DNA from: DASUBV01 sp036501025
GTDB taxonomy: Bacteria; Actinomycetota; Actinomycetes; Streptosporangiales; Streptosporangiaceae
Length of the DNA stretch: 64,000 nt
Assembly: GCA_036501025.1 (NCBI GenBank)
Contig: DASYBB010000113.1
Coordinates: forward strand, 33,201 to 97,200
Direction: 5' to 3'
Position 1 is the first letter of the stretch. Every line of letters begins with the position of its first letter. The position numbers and the translations under genes are program-made. The notes beneath the pieces are model-generated. The model was not told the origin of the DNA. It worked only from the letters and a program-made list of their open reading frames with translations, and searched no databases. This document shows positions 41,136 to 49,633 of the stretch, piece by piece.

Positions 41136-43742
41136 ATGGGGCCGGGCATCCTGGAGCGCGAGTCCGAGCTGGCCGTGCTGGCCCGGGCCGCGACGGCGGC
41201 CGGGCGCGGGGCCGGATCGGTGGTGCTGGTGTCCGGCGAGGCCGGCATCGGCAAGTCGAGCCTGGTCGACGCGGTCCGCGCCCAGCTCCCCGCCGAGGGC
41301 CGGATGCTGGTCGGCTACTGCGACGACCTGGCCACGCCGCGCACGCTGGGCCCGTTCCGGGACCTGATCGGCAGCGTCGGGACGGAGCTGAGCCGGTCGC
41401 TGACCGACGGCAGCGACCGGGACCGGCTGCTGGCCGCCCTGCGCGCCGAGCTGGACTGGCGCAACCGGCCGACGATCCTGGTCATCGAGGACGTGCACTG
41501 GGCCGATGACGCGACCCTGGACGCGCTGCGCTACCTCGTCCGGCGGATGGCCGGGCTGCCCGCCGTGCTGGTCCTGACCTACCGTGACGACGAGCCGGAC
41601 CGGGGGCACGCGCTGCCCGGGCTGCTCGGCCTGGCGTCCCGCAGCGAGCAGGTCCACCGCCTGCCGCTGGCGCGGCTGTCGGCCGACGCCGTGCGCGCGC
41701 TCAGCTCCGGCACCCCGGTCGACGCCGCCGGCCTGTACGCGCTCACGTCGGGCAATCCGTTCTTTGTCAATGAGCTTCTGGTGTCCGCGCAGGGGAACGC
41801 CGTGCCGCCGTCGATCGCGGACGCCGTCCTGGCCCGGGTCCGGCGGCTGGACCCGGCGGCCCAGGACCTGCTGGAGCAGCTCGCCGTGGTGCCCGCCGCG
41901 CTGGACCGGTGGCTGGTCGACGCGCTGGCGACGGGGCTGTCGCCGAGCCCGCTGGCGGCCCTGGCCGCCGCCGAGCAGGGCGGGCTGCTGAGCGTGTCGC
42001 CGCGGCGGATCGCGTTCCGGCACGAGCTGACCCGGCGCGCGATCGAGGGCGCGGTGCCGGCCGCGCGGCTCATGGCGCTGAACCAGCGGGTGCTCGGCGT
42101 GCTGACCGGGCGGCCGGGGTCAGACCCGGCGCAGCTCGTGCACCACGCGGCCCGGGCGGGCGACGCCGACGCCATCGCGGCCTACGGCCCGGCCGCGGCG
42201 CGGGACGCGGCCCGCGCGGGGGCGCACCGCGAGGCCGTGGCCCACTTCGCGCTGGTGCTCGAGCAGGCGGCCCGGTTCAGCCCCGCCGAGCGCGCCGACC
42301 TGCTGCAGGAGCACGCGATCGAGAGCTACACGATCGGCGCGGCCGCGTCGGTCGGCATCCAGCGCCAGGCCGTCGAGCTGAACCGGTCGCTGGGCGACCC
42401 GGCCCGGCTCGGGGCCAGCCTGCGCTGGCTGTCGCGGATGCACTGGCTGCAGGGCGACCGGGCCGGGGCCGAGCGGGCGGGCCGGGACGCGGTCGAGGTG
42501 CTGGAGGGGGCCGGGGACGGCGGCCTGCTCGCGCTCGCGCTGAGCAACCAGTCGCAGCTGCTCATGCTCCGGCACGAGACGGCCGCGGCCATCGAGTACG
42601 GCCAGCGCGCCGTCACCCTGGCCCGCCAGGCGCAGGACCCGGCCACGACGTCGCACGCCCTGACGAACATCGGCACCGCGCAGTGGTTCATTCCCGACCC
42701 GGCCGCGCAGGCGACGCTGGATGCCGCCCTGGCGATCGCCCTGGACGCCCGCGACGCGGAGAACGCCTGCCGGGCCTACGTCAACACGGTGTGGAATCTG
42801 CTGGACTGGTTCCGCCTGGACGAGGCCGAGCGGTACCTGACGGCGGCCCTGAAGTTCACCGAGGAGGCCGAGTTCCTCGGGTTCTTGTCCTACCTGCAGG
42901 CCGCGCAGGCGCGGCTGGAGTTCTCGCGCAGCCGGTGGGACGCGGCGTGCGCCCTGGCCGGGCCCGGCCGGGACGCCCACGCGCAGGCCCGGTGCCCGTC
43001 GCTCACGCTGCTGGGCTGGGCGAGCGTGCGGCGCGGGCAGCCCGGCGCCGACGGCCTGCTGAGCGAGGCCTGGGAGCTGGCCGTCCAGCTCGACGAGCTG
43101 CAGCGGATGGCCCCGGTCGCGGCGGCCCGGGCCGAGGCGGCGTGGCTGCGCGGCGACCACGCGGCGGTGCGCGCCGCCGCCGCCCCCGTCCACGAGCTTT
43201 CCGCGCGCCTCGGCGACCAGCCGAGCCAGGCCGAGCTCGGCTACTGGCTGGGCCGGGCCGGAGCCCGCGTGCCGGCCCCCGGCGAGCACCCGTACGCGCT
43301 GCAGGCGGCGGGGCGGTGGCAGGAGGCGGCCGCCGCCTGGGCCGCCGCCGGGAGCCCCTACGAGCAGGCCGCGGCGCTGGCCCAGGGCCCCGGCACCGGG
43401 CCGCTGCTGGCCGCGCTGGAGGTCCTCGACGAGCTGGGCGCCCGGCCGCTGGCCGCGCTGGTCCGCGGCGAGCTGCGGAGCCGCGGGCTGACCCGGATCC
43501 CGCGCGGCCCGACCGAGGGGACCCGGGGCAACCCGGCCGGCCTGACCGCGCGCCAGGTGGACGTGCTGCGCCGGCTCGGCCAGGGCCGGACCAACGCGCA
43601 GATCGCCAGCGAGCTGGTGGTATCGGTCCGCACCGTCGACAGCCACGTGGCCGCGCTGCTCGGCAAGCTGGGCGCGGCCGACCGCCGCGCCGCCGCCGCG
43701 CGGGCCGCCGAGCTCGGGCTGCTGGACGCCGGAGATCAGTAG
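41136..43742 (+). CDS. LAL-type LuxR transcriptional regulator with ATPase domain
   Basis: An 868-residue large ATP-binding regulator of the LuxR family. Residues 1-250 are an AAA/NACHT-like module with Walker A GEAGIGKSS (Lys40) and Walker B ILVIEDVHWADD (about residue 117). The middle is a helical TPR-like region (about 330-760). The C-terminus carries the LuxR helix-turn-helix, LTARQVDVLRRLGQGRTNAQIA and VSVRTVDSHVAALLGKLGA (about 805-855). Such proteins are often pathway-specific activators. The methyltransferase gene 110 bp downstream is a candidate target. Confidence 0.94.
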   Translation: MGPGILERESELAVLARAATAAGRGAGSVVLVSGEAGIGKSSLVDAVRAQLPAEGRMLVGYCDDLATPRTLGPFRDLIGSVGTELSRSLTDGSDRDRLLAALRAELDWRNRPTILVIEDVHWADDATLDALRYLVRRMAGLPAVLVLTYRDDEPDRGHALPGLLGLASRSEQVHRLPLARLSADAVRALSSGTPVDAAGLYALTSGNPFFVNELLVSAQGNAVPPSIADAVLARVRRLDPAAQDLLEQLAVVPAALDRWLVDALATGLSPSPLAALAAAEQGGLLSVSPRRIAFRHELTRRAIEGAVPAARLMALNQRVLGVLTGRPGSDPAQLVHHAARAGDADAIAAYGPAAARDAARAGAHREAVAHFALVLEQAARFSPAERADLLQEHAIESYTIGAAASVGIQRQAVELNRSLGDPARLGASLRWLSRMHWLQGDRAGAERAGRDAVEVLEGAGDGGLLALALSNQSQLLMLRHETAAAIEYGQRAVTLARQAQDPATTSHALTNIGTAQWFIPDPAAQATLDAALAIALDARDAENACRAYVNTVWNLLDWFRLDEAERYLTAALKFTEEAEFLGFLSYLQAAQARLEFSRSRWDAACALAGPGRDAHAQARCPSLTLLGWASVRRGQPGADGLLSEAWELAVQLDELQRMAPVAAARAEAAWLRGDHAAVRAAAAPVHELSARLGDQPSQAELGYWLGRAGARVPAPGEHPYALQAAGRWQEAAAAWAAAGSPYEQAAALAQGPGTGPLLAALEVLDELGARPLAALVRGELRSRGLTRIPRGPTEGTRGNPAGLTARQVDVLRRLGQGRTNAQIASELVVSVRTVDSHVAALLGKLGAADRRAAAARAAELGLLDAGDQ

Positions 43743-43852
43743 CCGCGCGGGCCGGTGTCGGTAGCGGCTGCCGATCCGCGCCGGGCCTGGCCGGCGCGAG
43801 CCTGGAGTCCTCGGGCCGGTCACGGCCACCGCATCCGGAGGGGATACCCACC

Positions 43853-44908
43853 ATGGACATCGACCAGGACAAGCTCATGGACTTCCTGCACAAGTTCGTC
43901 GGGGACCTGGGCGCCACGATCGCCGCGGGCAGCGTGGTCGTGGGCGACCGGCTCGGCCTGTACCGGGCGCTGGCGCAGCGCCCGATGACGCCCGGCGAGC
44001 TGGCCCAGGAGACCGGCACGGCCACCCGCTACGTGGACGAGTGGCTGCGCGGCCAGGCGGCCGGCGGCTACGTGGAGTACGACCCGCAGGCCGGGACCTA
44101 CTCGCTGACCCCCGAACAGGCCTTCGCCCTGACCGACCCGGACGGGGCGGTGTTCGCGCCGGGCGCGTTCCAGCTCGCGCTCGGCACGCTGCAGGCCCTG
44201 CCGCGGGTCACCGAGGCGTTCACGACCGGCGCCGGCATCGGCTGGCACGAGCACGACGCCGAGGTGTTCGCCGGGTGCGAGCGGTTCTTCCGGCCCGGCT
44301 ACTCGGCCAACCTGGTGTCGGCCTGGCTGCCCGCGCTGGACGGCGCGGAGGCCGCGCTGCGCGCGGGCGGCCGCGTCGCCGACGTGGGCTGCGGCCACGG
44401 CGCGTCCACCGCGCTGATGGCCCGCGCCTACCCCGCCGCCACCTTCACCGGCTCGGACTACCACGAGGGCTCGGTCCGCCAGGCCCGTGCGCGGATCGCC
44501 GACGCGGGGCTGGCCGGCCGGGTGACGTTCGAGGTCGCGTCGGCGCAGGACTTCGCCGGCGGCCCGTACGACCTGGTCACGTCGTTCGACTGCCTGCACG
44601 ACATGGGCGACCCGCTCGGCGCGGCCCGGCACGTCCGCGAGCAGCTCGCGCCCGACGGCACCTGGATGGTGGTCGAGCCGGCCGCCGGCGGGAGCGTCGC
44701 CGAGAACCTCAATCCGGTCGGCCGGGTGTACTACTCGTTCTCCACGTTCCTGTGCGTGCCGAGCGCGCTGGCCCAGGAGGGGGGCTACTCGCTCGGCGCC
44801 CAGGCCGGCGAGGCGGCCATCGCCAAGCTGGCCGCCGACGCGGGCTTCACCCGCTTCCGCCGCGCCGCGGAGACGCCGTTCAACATCGTCTACGAGGCCC
44901 GGCCCTAG
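43853..44908 (+). CDS. SAM-dependent methyltransferase with N-terminal winged helix
   Basis: A 351-residue class I methyltransferase. An N-terminal helical/winged domain (RLGLYRALAQRPMTPGELAQ, TRYVDEWLRGQAAGGYVEY) mediates dimerisation as in O-methyltransferases. The SAM site is VADVGCGHGASTAL (about residue 180), followed by FTGSDYHEGSV and SFDCLHDMGDP. A GGAGGGG ribosome site lies upstream of the ATG. It follows the LAL regulator and ends at a strong terminator hairpin, so it forms a single-gene unit or the end of a two-gene transcript. The acceptor is unknown. Confidence 0.92.
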   Translation: MDIDQDKLMDFLHKFVGDLGATIAAGSVVVGDRLGLYRALAQRPMTPGELAQETGTATRYVDEWLRGQAAGGYVEYDPQAGTYSLTPEQAFALTDPDGAVFAPGAFQLALGTLQALPRVTEAFTTGAGIGWHEHDAEVFAGCERFFRPGYSANLVSAWLPALDGAEAALRAGGRVADVGCGHGASTALMARAYPAATFTGSDYHEGSVRQARARIADAGLAGRVTFEVASAQDFAGGPYDLVTSFDCLHDMGDPLGAARHVREQLAPDGTWMVVEPAAGGSVAENLNPVGRVYYSFSTFLCVPSALAQEGGYSLGAQAGEAAIAKLAADAGFTRFRRAAETPFNIVYEARP

Positions 44909-44919
44909 CCGCCGCGGAA

Positions 44920-44948
44920 AGGGCCGCGCGGGAACTACGCGCGGCCCT
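44920..44948. terminator. Strong 11-bp hairpin between convergent genes
   Basis: AGGGCCGCGCG (44920-44930) and CGCGCGGCCCT (44938-44948) pair perfectly over a seven-base GGAACTA loop. It lies 12 bp after the methyltransferase stop and 15 bp past the opposing stop. Confidence 0.75.
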
Positions 44949-44962
44949 GCCCGACTGGCTGG

Positions 44963-45418
44963 TCAGCCCGCCGGGCGGCCCGGCTGCGGGCCCGTCGCGG
45001 CGGCGGCCTCGCCGTACGGCGACCGGTCGCCGCCGCGGGCCTTGTGCTCGCCAGAACGCGGTGCCCGGCGCCCGCCGCGCTCAGAATCGTGATCCCGCCG
45101 CGCGGAATCGTGCCGGGCCGCGTCGCGCTGGGCGGCCCGCTCACGGGCCGTCCGGGGCCGGGCCGGGGCGTGCGGGGCCAGGTCCGGCAGGTCGGACGGC
45201 GGCCGCTGGATGGCGGGCATGAAGGACGTCAGGGCCTGGCCGGCCTGCTCGGCGGCCTGCTGCTGCTCGATCCGTTCCTCAACCCTGACCGTGGCCGCCT
45301 CGAGCCGGTCGGTCATCGAGCGGAGCCGCCGGGTGCGGGCCCGGGCCTTGACCAGCCGGTCTGCCCCATAGAGCGCCAGGACCACGCAGATAATGCCAAT
45401 GAGGGGCAGCACACGCAC
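44963..45418 (-). CDS. Small single-pass membrane protein with charged tail
   Basis: A 151-residue protein with an N-terminal membrane helix (residues 4-20, LPLIGIICVVLALYGAD). It continues with a basic helical section likely to form a coiled coil (TRRLRSMTDRLEAATVRVEE, about 28-60). The tail is disordered Arg/Ala/Pro/Gly. I do not recognise a family. It is divergent from the chitinase gene. GGCGGAAC precedes the GTG start. Confidence 0.75.
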   Translation of the reverse strand: MRVLPLIGIICVVLALYGADRLVKARARTRRLRSMTDRLEAATVRVEERIEQQQAAEQAGQALTSFMPAIQRPPSDLPDLAPHAPARPRTARERAAQRDAARHDSARRDHDSERGGRRAPRSGEHKARGGDRSPYGEAAAATGPQPGRPAG

Positions 45419-45489
45419 GAAGTTCCGCCTTTCCAGCGAAGCCGTCCAGATGACTTCAGGCTATGTCAGGGCGGGCCGGACCCGGCGCA

Positions 45490-45518
45490 TTGACGGGCCG
45501 CGAGGACTGGGCTAACGT
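45490..45518 (+). promoter_or_regulatory. TTGACG-N17-TAACGT promoter of the chitinase gene
   Basis: TTGACG (45490-45495) and TAACGT (45513-45518) are spaced by exactly 17 bp, so the transcript would begin near 45525. Confidence 0.65.
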
Positions 45519-45526
45519 AACGGACA

Positions 45527-45555
45527 CAACTAATAGTAAAGTTTCCTATTAGTTG
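45527..45555. promoter_or_regulatory. Perfect 10-bp inverted repeat at the chitinase transcription start
   Basis: CAACTAATAG (45527-45536) and CTATTAGTTG (45546-45555) flank TAAAGTTTC. The element is strikingly AT-rich for this genome. Its place just after the predicted start suits a repressor roadblock or a 5'-UTR hairpin. Confidence 0.75.
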
Positions 45556-45593
45556 AATGCGGGGGGAGCGGACCTCGACCTCCTGGGGATGAC

Positions 45594-47354
45594 ATGAGAG
45601 CTGCCCAGCCCGCCCGCCCGACCGCCGCCCGCCGCGCCTGGCGGCGCGGCCTGCCCCTGCTCGCGCCGTTAGCCCTCGCCGCCCTCGGCCTGGCCGCCGG
45701 GCCGGCCGCCGGGGCGACGGCCGCCGCCAGCCTGCTCGTCAACGGCAGCTTCGCGACCGGCAGCACCGCGGGCTGGACGTGCTCGGCCGCCGACACCGTG
45801 GTCACCTCGCCGGTCGCGCCGGGCTCGTCGTTCGCGCTGTCGGGCACCCCGACCAGCAGTGACTTCGCCCAGTGCAGCCAGGTCGTGAGCGTCCAGCCCA
45901 GTTCCGCCTACACGCTGACCGGCCAGGTCGACGGCGGATTCGCGTTCATCGGCGACAGCGGGACCGGCGGCAGCGACACCGACAACTTCTCCCCGTCGGC
46001 CGCCACGTGGACGGCGCTGTCGACCAGCTTCACCACCGGCGCGGCCACGACCAGCGTGACCATCTACGTGCACGGCTGGTACGCCCAGCCGACGTTCTTC
46101 GCCGACAACCTGGTGCTGACCGGCCCGGCCGGCGCCGGGGGCGGGGGCGGGGGCGGCGGGACGGCCGCGCCGGCCGCGCCCGCCGCCCTCACCGTGACCG
46201 GCACCACCTCGTCGTCGGTCTCGCTGTCCTGGACTGCCCCGGCCGGCCCGGTAACCAGCTACACCGTGCTGGAGAACGGCACCACGGCCGCCACCGTGAC
46301 CGGGACCAGCGCGACCGTCACCGGGCTCGCCCCCTCGACCGCGTACACCTTCGCCGTGACGGCGGTGAACTCGGCCGGGACCTCGCCGTCGTCCGCCACG
46401 GTCAGCGCGACGACGCCGGCCGCGCCCGGCGGCGGGGGCGGCGGGGGAGGGAGCAGCGGGCTGCCCGCGCACCTGCTGATGGGCTACTGGCAGGACTTCA
46501 CCAACGGCGCCATGCCGCTCAGCCTGGCCGCCGTGCCGTCCAGCTACAACCTCATCGCGGTAGCGTTCGGCAACGCGACCGCCACCCCCGGCCAGGTGAC
46601 GTTCAGCGTGGACTCCGGCCTGGCCGCGGCCCTCGGCGGGTACACCCAGGCCCAGTTCATCAGCGACATCAAGACGCTGCACGCGCGCGGCCAGAAGGTC
46701 ATCCTGTCGGTCGGCGGGCAGAACGGCAGCATCAGCGTCACCGACGCGGCCAGCGCGTCCGAGTTCGCCGCCAGCGTCAGCTCCATCATCAGCCAGTACG
46801 GCTTCGACGGCGTCGACATCGACCTGGAGAACGGGGTCAGCCCGACGTTCATGGCCTCGGCGCTGGAGCAGCTGTCCGGTGACGTGGGACCCGGGCTGAT
46901 CATCACGCTGGCGCCGCAGACGGTGGACACCCAGTCGGCCGGCGACGACTACTTCCAGCTGGCGCTGAACATCAAGAGCATCCTCACGATGATCAACACC
47001 CAGTACTACAACTCGGGCACGATGAACGGCTGCGACGGGAACGTCTACGCCGAGGCGACGGAGAACTTCATGACCGCGCTGGCCTGCACCGAGCTCCAGG
47101 GCGGCCTGTCGGCCGCCCAGGTCGGCCTCGGCCTGCCTGCCTCGCCGTCGGCGGCCGGCAGCGGGTACGCCAGCCCGTCGGTGGTGAACGACGCGCTGGA
47201 CTGCCTGGCCGCCCGGACCAGCTGCGGCAGCTTCGTCCCCCAGGCCGCGTCGCCGGGCCTGCGCGGCGTGATGACGTGGTCCATCAACTGGGACGCGTCC
47301 AGCGGCTACAACTTCGCCGACACCGTCGCCCCGCACCTGGCGTCGCTGCCCTGA
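45594..47354 (+). CDS. Secreted GH18 chitinase with N-terminal carbohydrate-binding and FnIII domains
   Basis: A 586-residue exported enzyme that hydrolyses chitin. A Sec/Tat-type signal (basic RRAWRRG, then LPLLAPLALAALGLAAG) runs to about residue 42. A carbohydrate-binding-like domain (LLVNGSFATGSTAGWTCSAA) covers about 45-175. A Gly linker, an FnIII domain (about 195-275) and a second Gly linker follow. The GH18 barrel starts at about 295, with the catalytic motif DGVDIDLE at 405-412; Glu412 is the acid/base. MTWSINWD near the end is the usual last strand. A ribosome site (CTGGGGAT) precedes the ATG. The palindrome upstream suggests control by chitin or sugar availability. Confidence 0.95.
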   Translation: MRAAQPARPTAARRAWRRGLPLLAPLALAALGLAAGPAAGATAAASLLVNGSFATGSTAGWTCSAADTVVTSPVAPGSSFALSGTPTSSDFAQCSQVVSVQPSSAYTLTGQVDGGFAFIGDSGTGGSDTDNFSPSAATWTALSTSFTTGAATTSVTIYVHGWYAQPTFFADNLVLTGPAGAGGGGGGGGTAAPAAPAALTVTGTTSSSVSLSWTAPAGPVTSYTVLENGTTAATVTGTSATVTGLAPSTAYTFAVTAVNSAGTSPSSATVSATTPAAPGGGGGGGGSSGLPAHLLMGYWQDFTNGAMPLSLAAVPSSYNLIAVAFGNATATPGQVTFSVDSGLAAALGGYTQAQFISDIKTLHARGQKVILSVGGQNGSISVTDAASASEFAASVSSIISQYGFDGVDIDLENGVSPTFMASALEQLSGDVGPGLIITLAPQTVDTQSAGDDYFQLALNIKSILTMINTQYYNSGTMNGCDGNVYAEATENFMTALACTELQGGLSAAQVGLGLPASPSAAGSGYASPSVVNDALDCLAARTSCGSFVPQAASPGLRGVMTWSINWDASSGYNFADTVAPHLASLP

Positions 47355-47461
47355 TCCGGCGGCCCGGCCGCCGTTTCGCATTGCCGGGCGTTTCCCGGAA
47401 CCTCATGCCGCTGCGGTGCAATAGAGGGGCGATGGAAGCGCCCGCTGCGAGGAGGAACGTC

Positions 47462-48952
47462 ATGAGCCTGGGGATCACCGCCGCGGCGCGCCCCTGGCCG
47501 GGGGCCGGGCGGCTGCTGCGGATTGAGCTGCGGCGCAGCGCGATGCTGTGGCTGCTGCCGCTGGCCGCGGCGCTGTACTACTACCAGGCCTACCGGCGGG
47601 CCCTGGCGCTGCCGCCGGTGTGGGGCCTGCGGGCCATGACCCTCCAGAACGATGCGCTGCTGGACTTCGCCATGCCCGTGGCCGGCGGTGCGGCCTGGGT
47701 GGGCACCCGGGAGAGCCGCCGTCACCTGGCCGACCTGCTGGCCGGCACGGCCCGGTCGCGGTGGGCGCGGCAGCTGGCCGCCTGGGCCGCGGTCACCTGC
47801 TGGGCGCTGGCCGGCTACCTGGCCTGCACCGGCGTGGTGTACGCGATCACGGCCCGGCAGGCGGCCTGGGGCGGGCCGCTGTGGTGGCCGCTCGCGGTCG
47901 ACGCGGCCGGCGTGGGTCTGGTCTCGGCGGCCGGGTTCGCGGCCGGGGCGCTGCTGCCGAGCCGGTTCACCGCGCCGCTGGCCGCCGTGGCCGCGTTCTT
48001 CGCGCTGGGGTTCTCGATCGAGGCGGTTCACGGCGGGAGCTCATCCTGGCTGGTCGCGCCGGGGGTCGCGGGCAGCGCCCTCGGGCCGAACCTGGGCGTG
48101 GCGACCTTCTACGGCTTCCTGCCTGACCTGTCCATCGCCCAGGTGATGTTCCTCATCGGGCTGGCCGCGGCCGTGCTGGGCGGCATGGGGCTGGTCCGCG
48201 GGGCGGCCGGGCGGCGGGCGCGCGCGGCCGCCGCGGCCCTGGCCCTGGCCGGCCTGGCCGCGGCGGGCACGGCCGCCGGGCTGGCCGGCACGGCCCGCTT
48301 CGACAGCCACGGCATGACGGTCATCCCGGCGCTCCACGACGCGGCCAGCGGCGCGCCGGTGCCGTTTACCCCCGCATGCGCCGCCGGGCCGGTCCCGGTC
48401 TGCCTGCACCCGGCCTTCGCCGGGTACCTGCCGGCCGTGTCGGCTGCGCTCCGGGGCGTGCTCAGCGAGGTGGCCGGGCTGCCCGGCGCGCCGTCGCGGG
48501 TGACCGAGGCGGCGCCGGCCTACTCGCTGAGCCCGTCGAACGAGATCAGCGCCGGCTCGGGCGTCCGCGGCGGCGGCGCGGTCTTCCTGATCCTGCCCGA
48601 GCCGCCGCCCGGGGTGGCGGTGAACGGCGTGACCGTGACCACCGCGGAGTTCGCGGCCCAGGTGGAGGCCGATGTCGCGCCGGACATCGTGGGCCGCGTG
48701 ATCGGCGGCCAGCGCAGTCCCGCCCAGGCGGCCGTCACGGCCGCCCTGCTGCGGGACGGCGCGGCCGGCCTGGCCACGCCGGAGTTCTCGATCGGCGGCC
48801 AGGGTCCGCGCGTGAGCGGGCGCCCGCCCGCCGGCGGGGCCGCGGCGTTCCGGCGGTTCGCCGCGCTGCCGCCCGCCGTCCGGCACGCCTGGCTGGCCGC
48901 CCACCTGGCCGCCCTGCGCGCCGGTCGCGTCTCGCTGGCGCAGCTCCCGTGA
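47462..48952 (+). CDS. Unknown polytopic membrane protein (ABC-2-permease-like)
   Basis: A 496-residue protein. About six helices occupy residues 25-270 (SAMLWLLPLAAALYYYQAYR first). A further helix near 260-280 is followed by a large extracytoplasmic region, about 290-496, containing paired Cys (FTPACAAGPVPVC). The N-terminal segment GRLLRIELRRSAMLW and GTRESRRHLADLLAGTARSR resemble permease subunits of drug or bacitracin-type exporters. GGAGG lies eight bases before the ATG. It overlaps the next membrane-protein gene by 4 bp. No ATPase gene accompanies the pair. Confidence 0.8.
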   Translation: MSLGITAAARPWPGAGRLLRIELRRSAMLWLLPLAAALYYYQAYRRALALPPVWGLRAMTLQNDALLDFAMPVAGGAAWVGTRESRRHLADLLAGTARSRWARQLAAWAAVTCWALAGYLACTGVVYAITARQAAWGGPLWWPLAVDAAGVGLVSAAGFAAGALLPSRFTAPLAAVAAFFALGFSIEAVHGGSSSWLVAPGVAGSALGPNLGVATFYGFLPDLSIAQVMFLIGLAAAVLGGMGLVRGAAGRRARAAAAALALAGLAAAGTAAGLAGTARFDSHGMTVIPALHDAASGAPVPFTPACAAGPVPVCLHPAFAGYLPAVSAALRGVLSEVAGLPGAPSRVTEAAPAYSLSPSNEISAGSGVRGGGAVFLILPEPPPGVAVNGVTVTTAEFAAQVEADVAPDIVGRVIGGQRSPAQAAVTAALLRDGAAGLATPEFSIGGQGPRVSGRPPAGGAAAFRRFAALPPAVRHAWLAAHLAALRAGRVSLAQLP

Positions 48953-49623
48953 CCGCGGACCTGACCCGTCGCGGCGGCCCGGCCGCCACCCGCCCGGCCC
49001 GGATGGCCGCGCCGCCGTGGCCGGCCCCGCGGCTGATCTGGCTGCACGCCGTCAGCCGCCGGCTCCCTGTCGCCCTGGCCGCCATCGCCGGCTGCGCCGT
49101 CGGGCTGCGGGTCGCGCTGCTCTGGTCCTTCGACAGCTACGGCGCCCTGCAGCTGCCGCTGCTGTTCGAGGCGGCCGCGGCCGCGGTCATCGGGGTCACG
49201 GCGGCCAGCCCGCTCGGCGACCCGGAGCGCGTGACCGGCCGGTGGCTGCCGTTCCTGCGGCTGGGCGGGGCGCTCGCGCTGACCGCCGTCGCCGCCGCCG
49301 CGCTGGTCGCCGCCGGAACGGGCGCGCACCTGGCGGGCGGCACCCTGGACGTGGTCCGCAACCTGGCTGGGCTGGCCGGCCTCAGCCTGCTGTGCGCTGC
49401 GGTCCTCGGCGGCGGGCTGTCCTGGACCGCGCCGCTGGCCTGCCTGATGGCCGGCACCTACGCCCTGTACTCGGACTGGCACGGGCCGGCCATCACCACG
49501 CCGTGGCTGTGGCCGGGCCGGCCCCCGCACGACGCCGGCGCGGCGATCTGCGCCGGGCTGGTCCTGGCCGCCGGGCTGGCGGCCGTCGCGGTCCGCGGCG
49601 CCCGCGACCCGGCGGGGGAGTAG
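48949..49623 (+). CDS. Unknown membrane protein coupled to the preceding gene
   Basis: A 224-residue protein with a basic, Pro-rich cytoplasmic head and about six hydrophobic helices (first at about residues 40-58, VALAAIAGCAVGLRVALLW). The GTG start overlaps the stop of the preceding membrane-protein gene (GTGA), so they are probably two subunits of one complex. I recognise no catalytic motif. A segment AAAVIGVTAASPLGDPERVTG resembles permease loops. Confidence 0.78.
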   Translation: MTADLTRRGGPAATRPARMAAPPWPAPRLIWLHAVSRRLPVALAAIAGCAVGLRVALLWSFDSYGALQLPLLFEAAAAAVIGVTAASPLGDPERVTGRWLPFLRLGGALALTAVAAAALVAAGTGAHLAGGTLDVVRNLAGLAGLSLLCAAVLGGGLSWTAPLACLMAGTYALYSDWHGPAITTPWLWPGRPPHDAGAAICAGLVLAAGLAAVAVRGARDPAGE

Positions 49624-49633
49624 CGCCGCCGGG

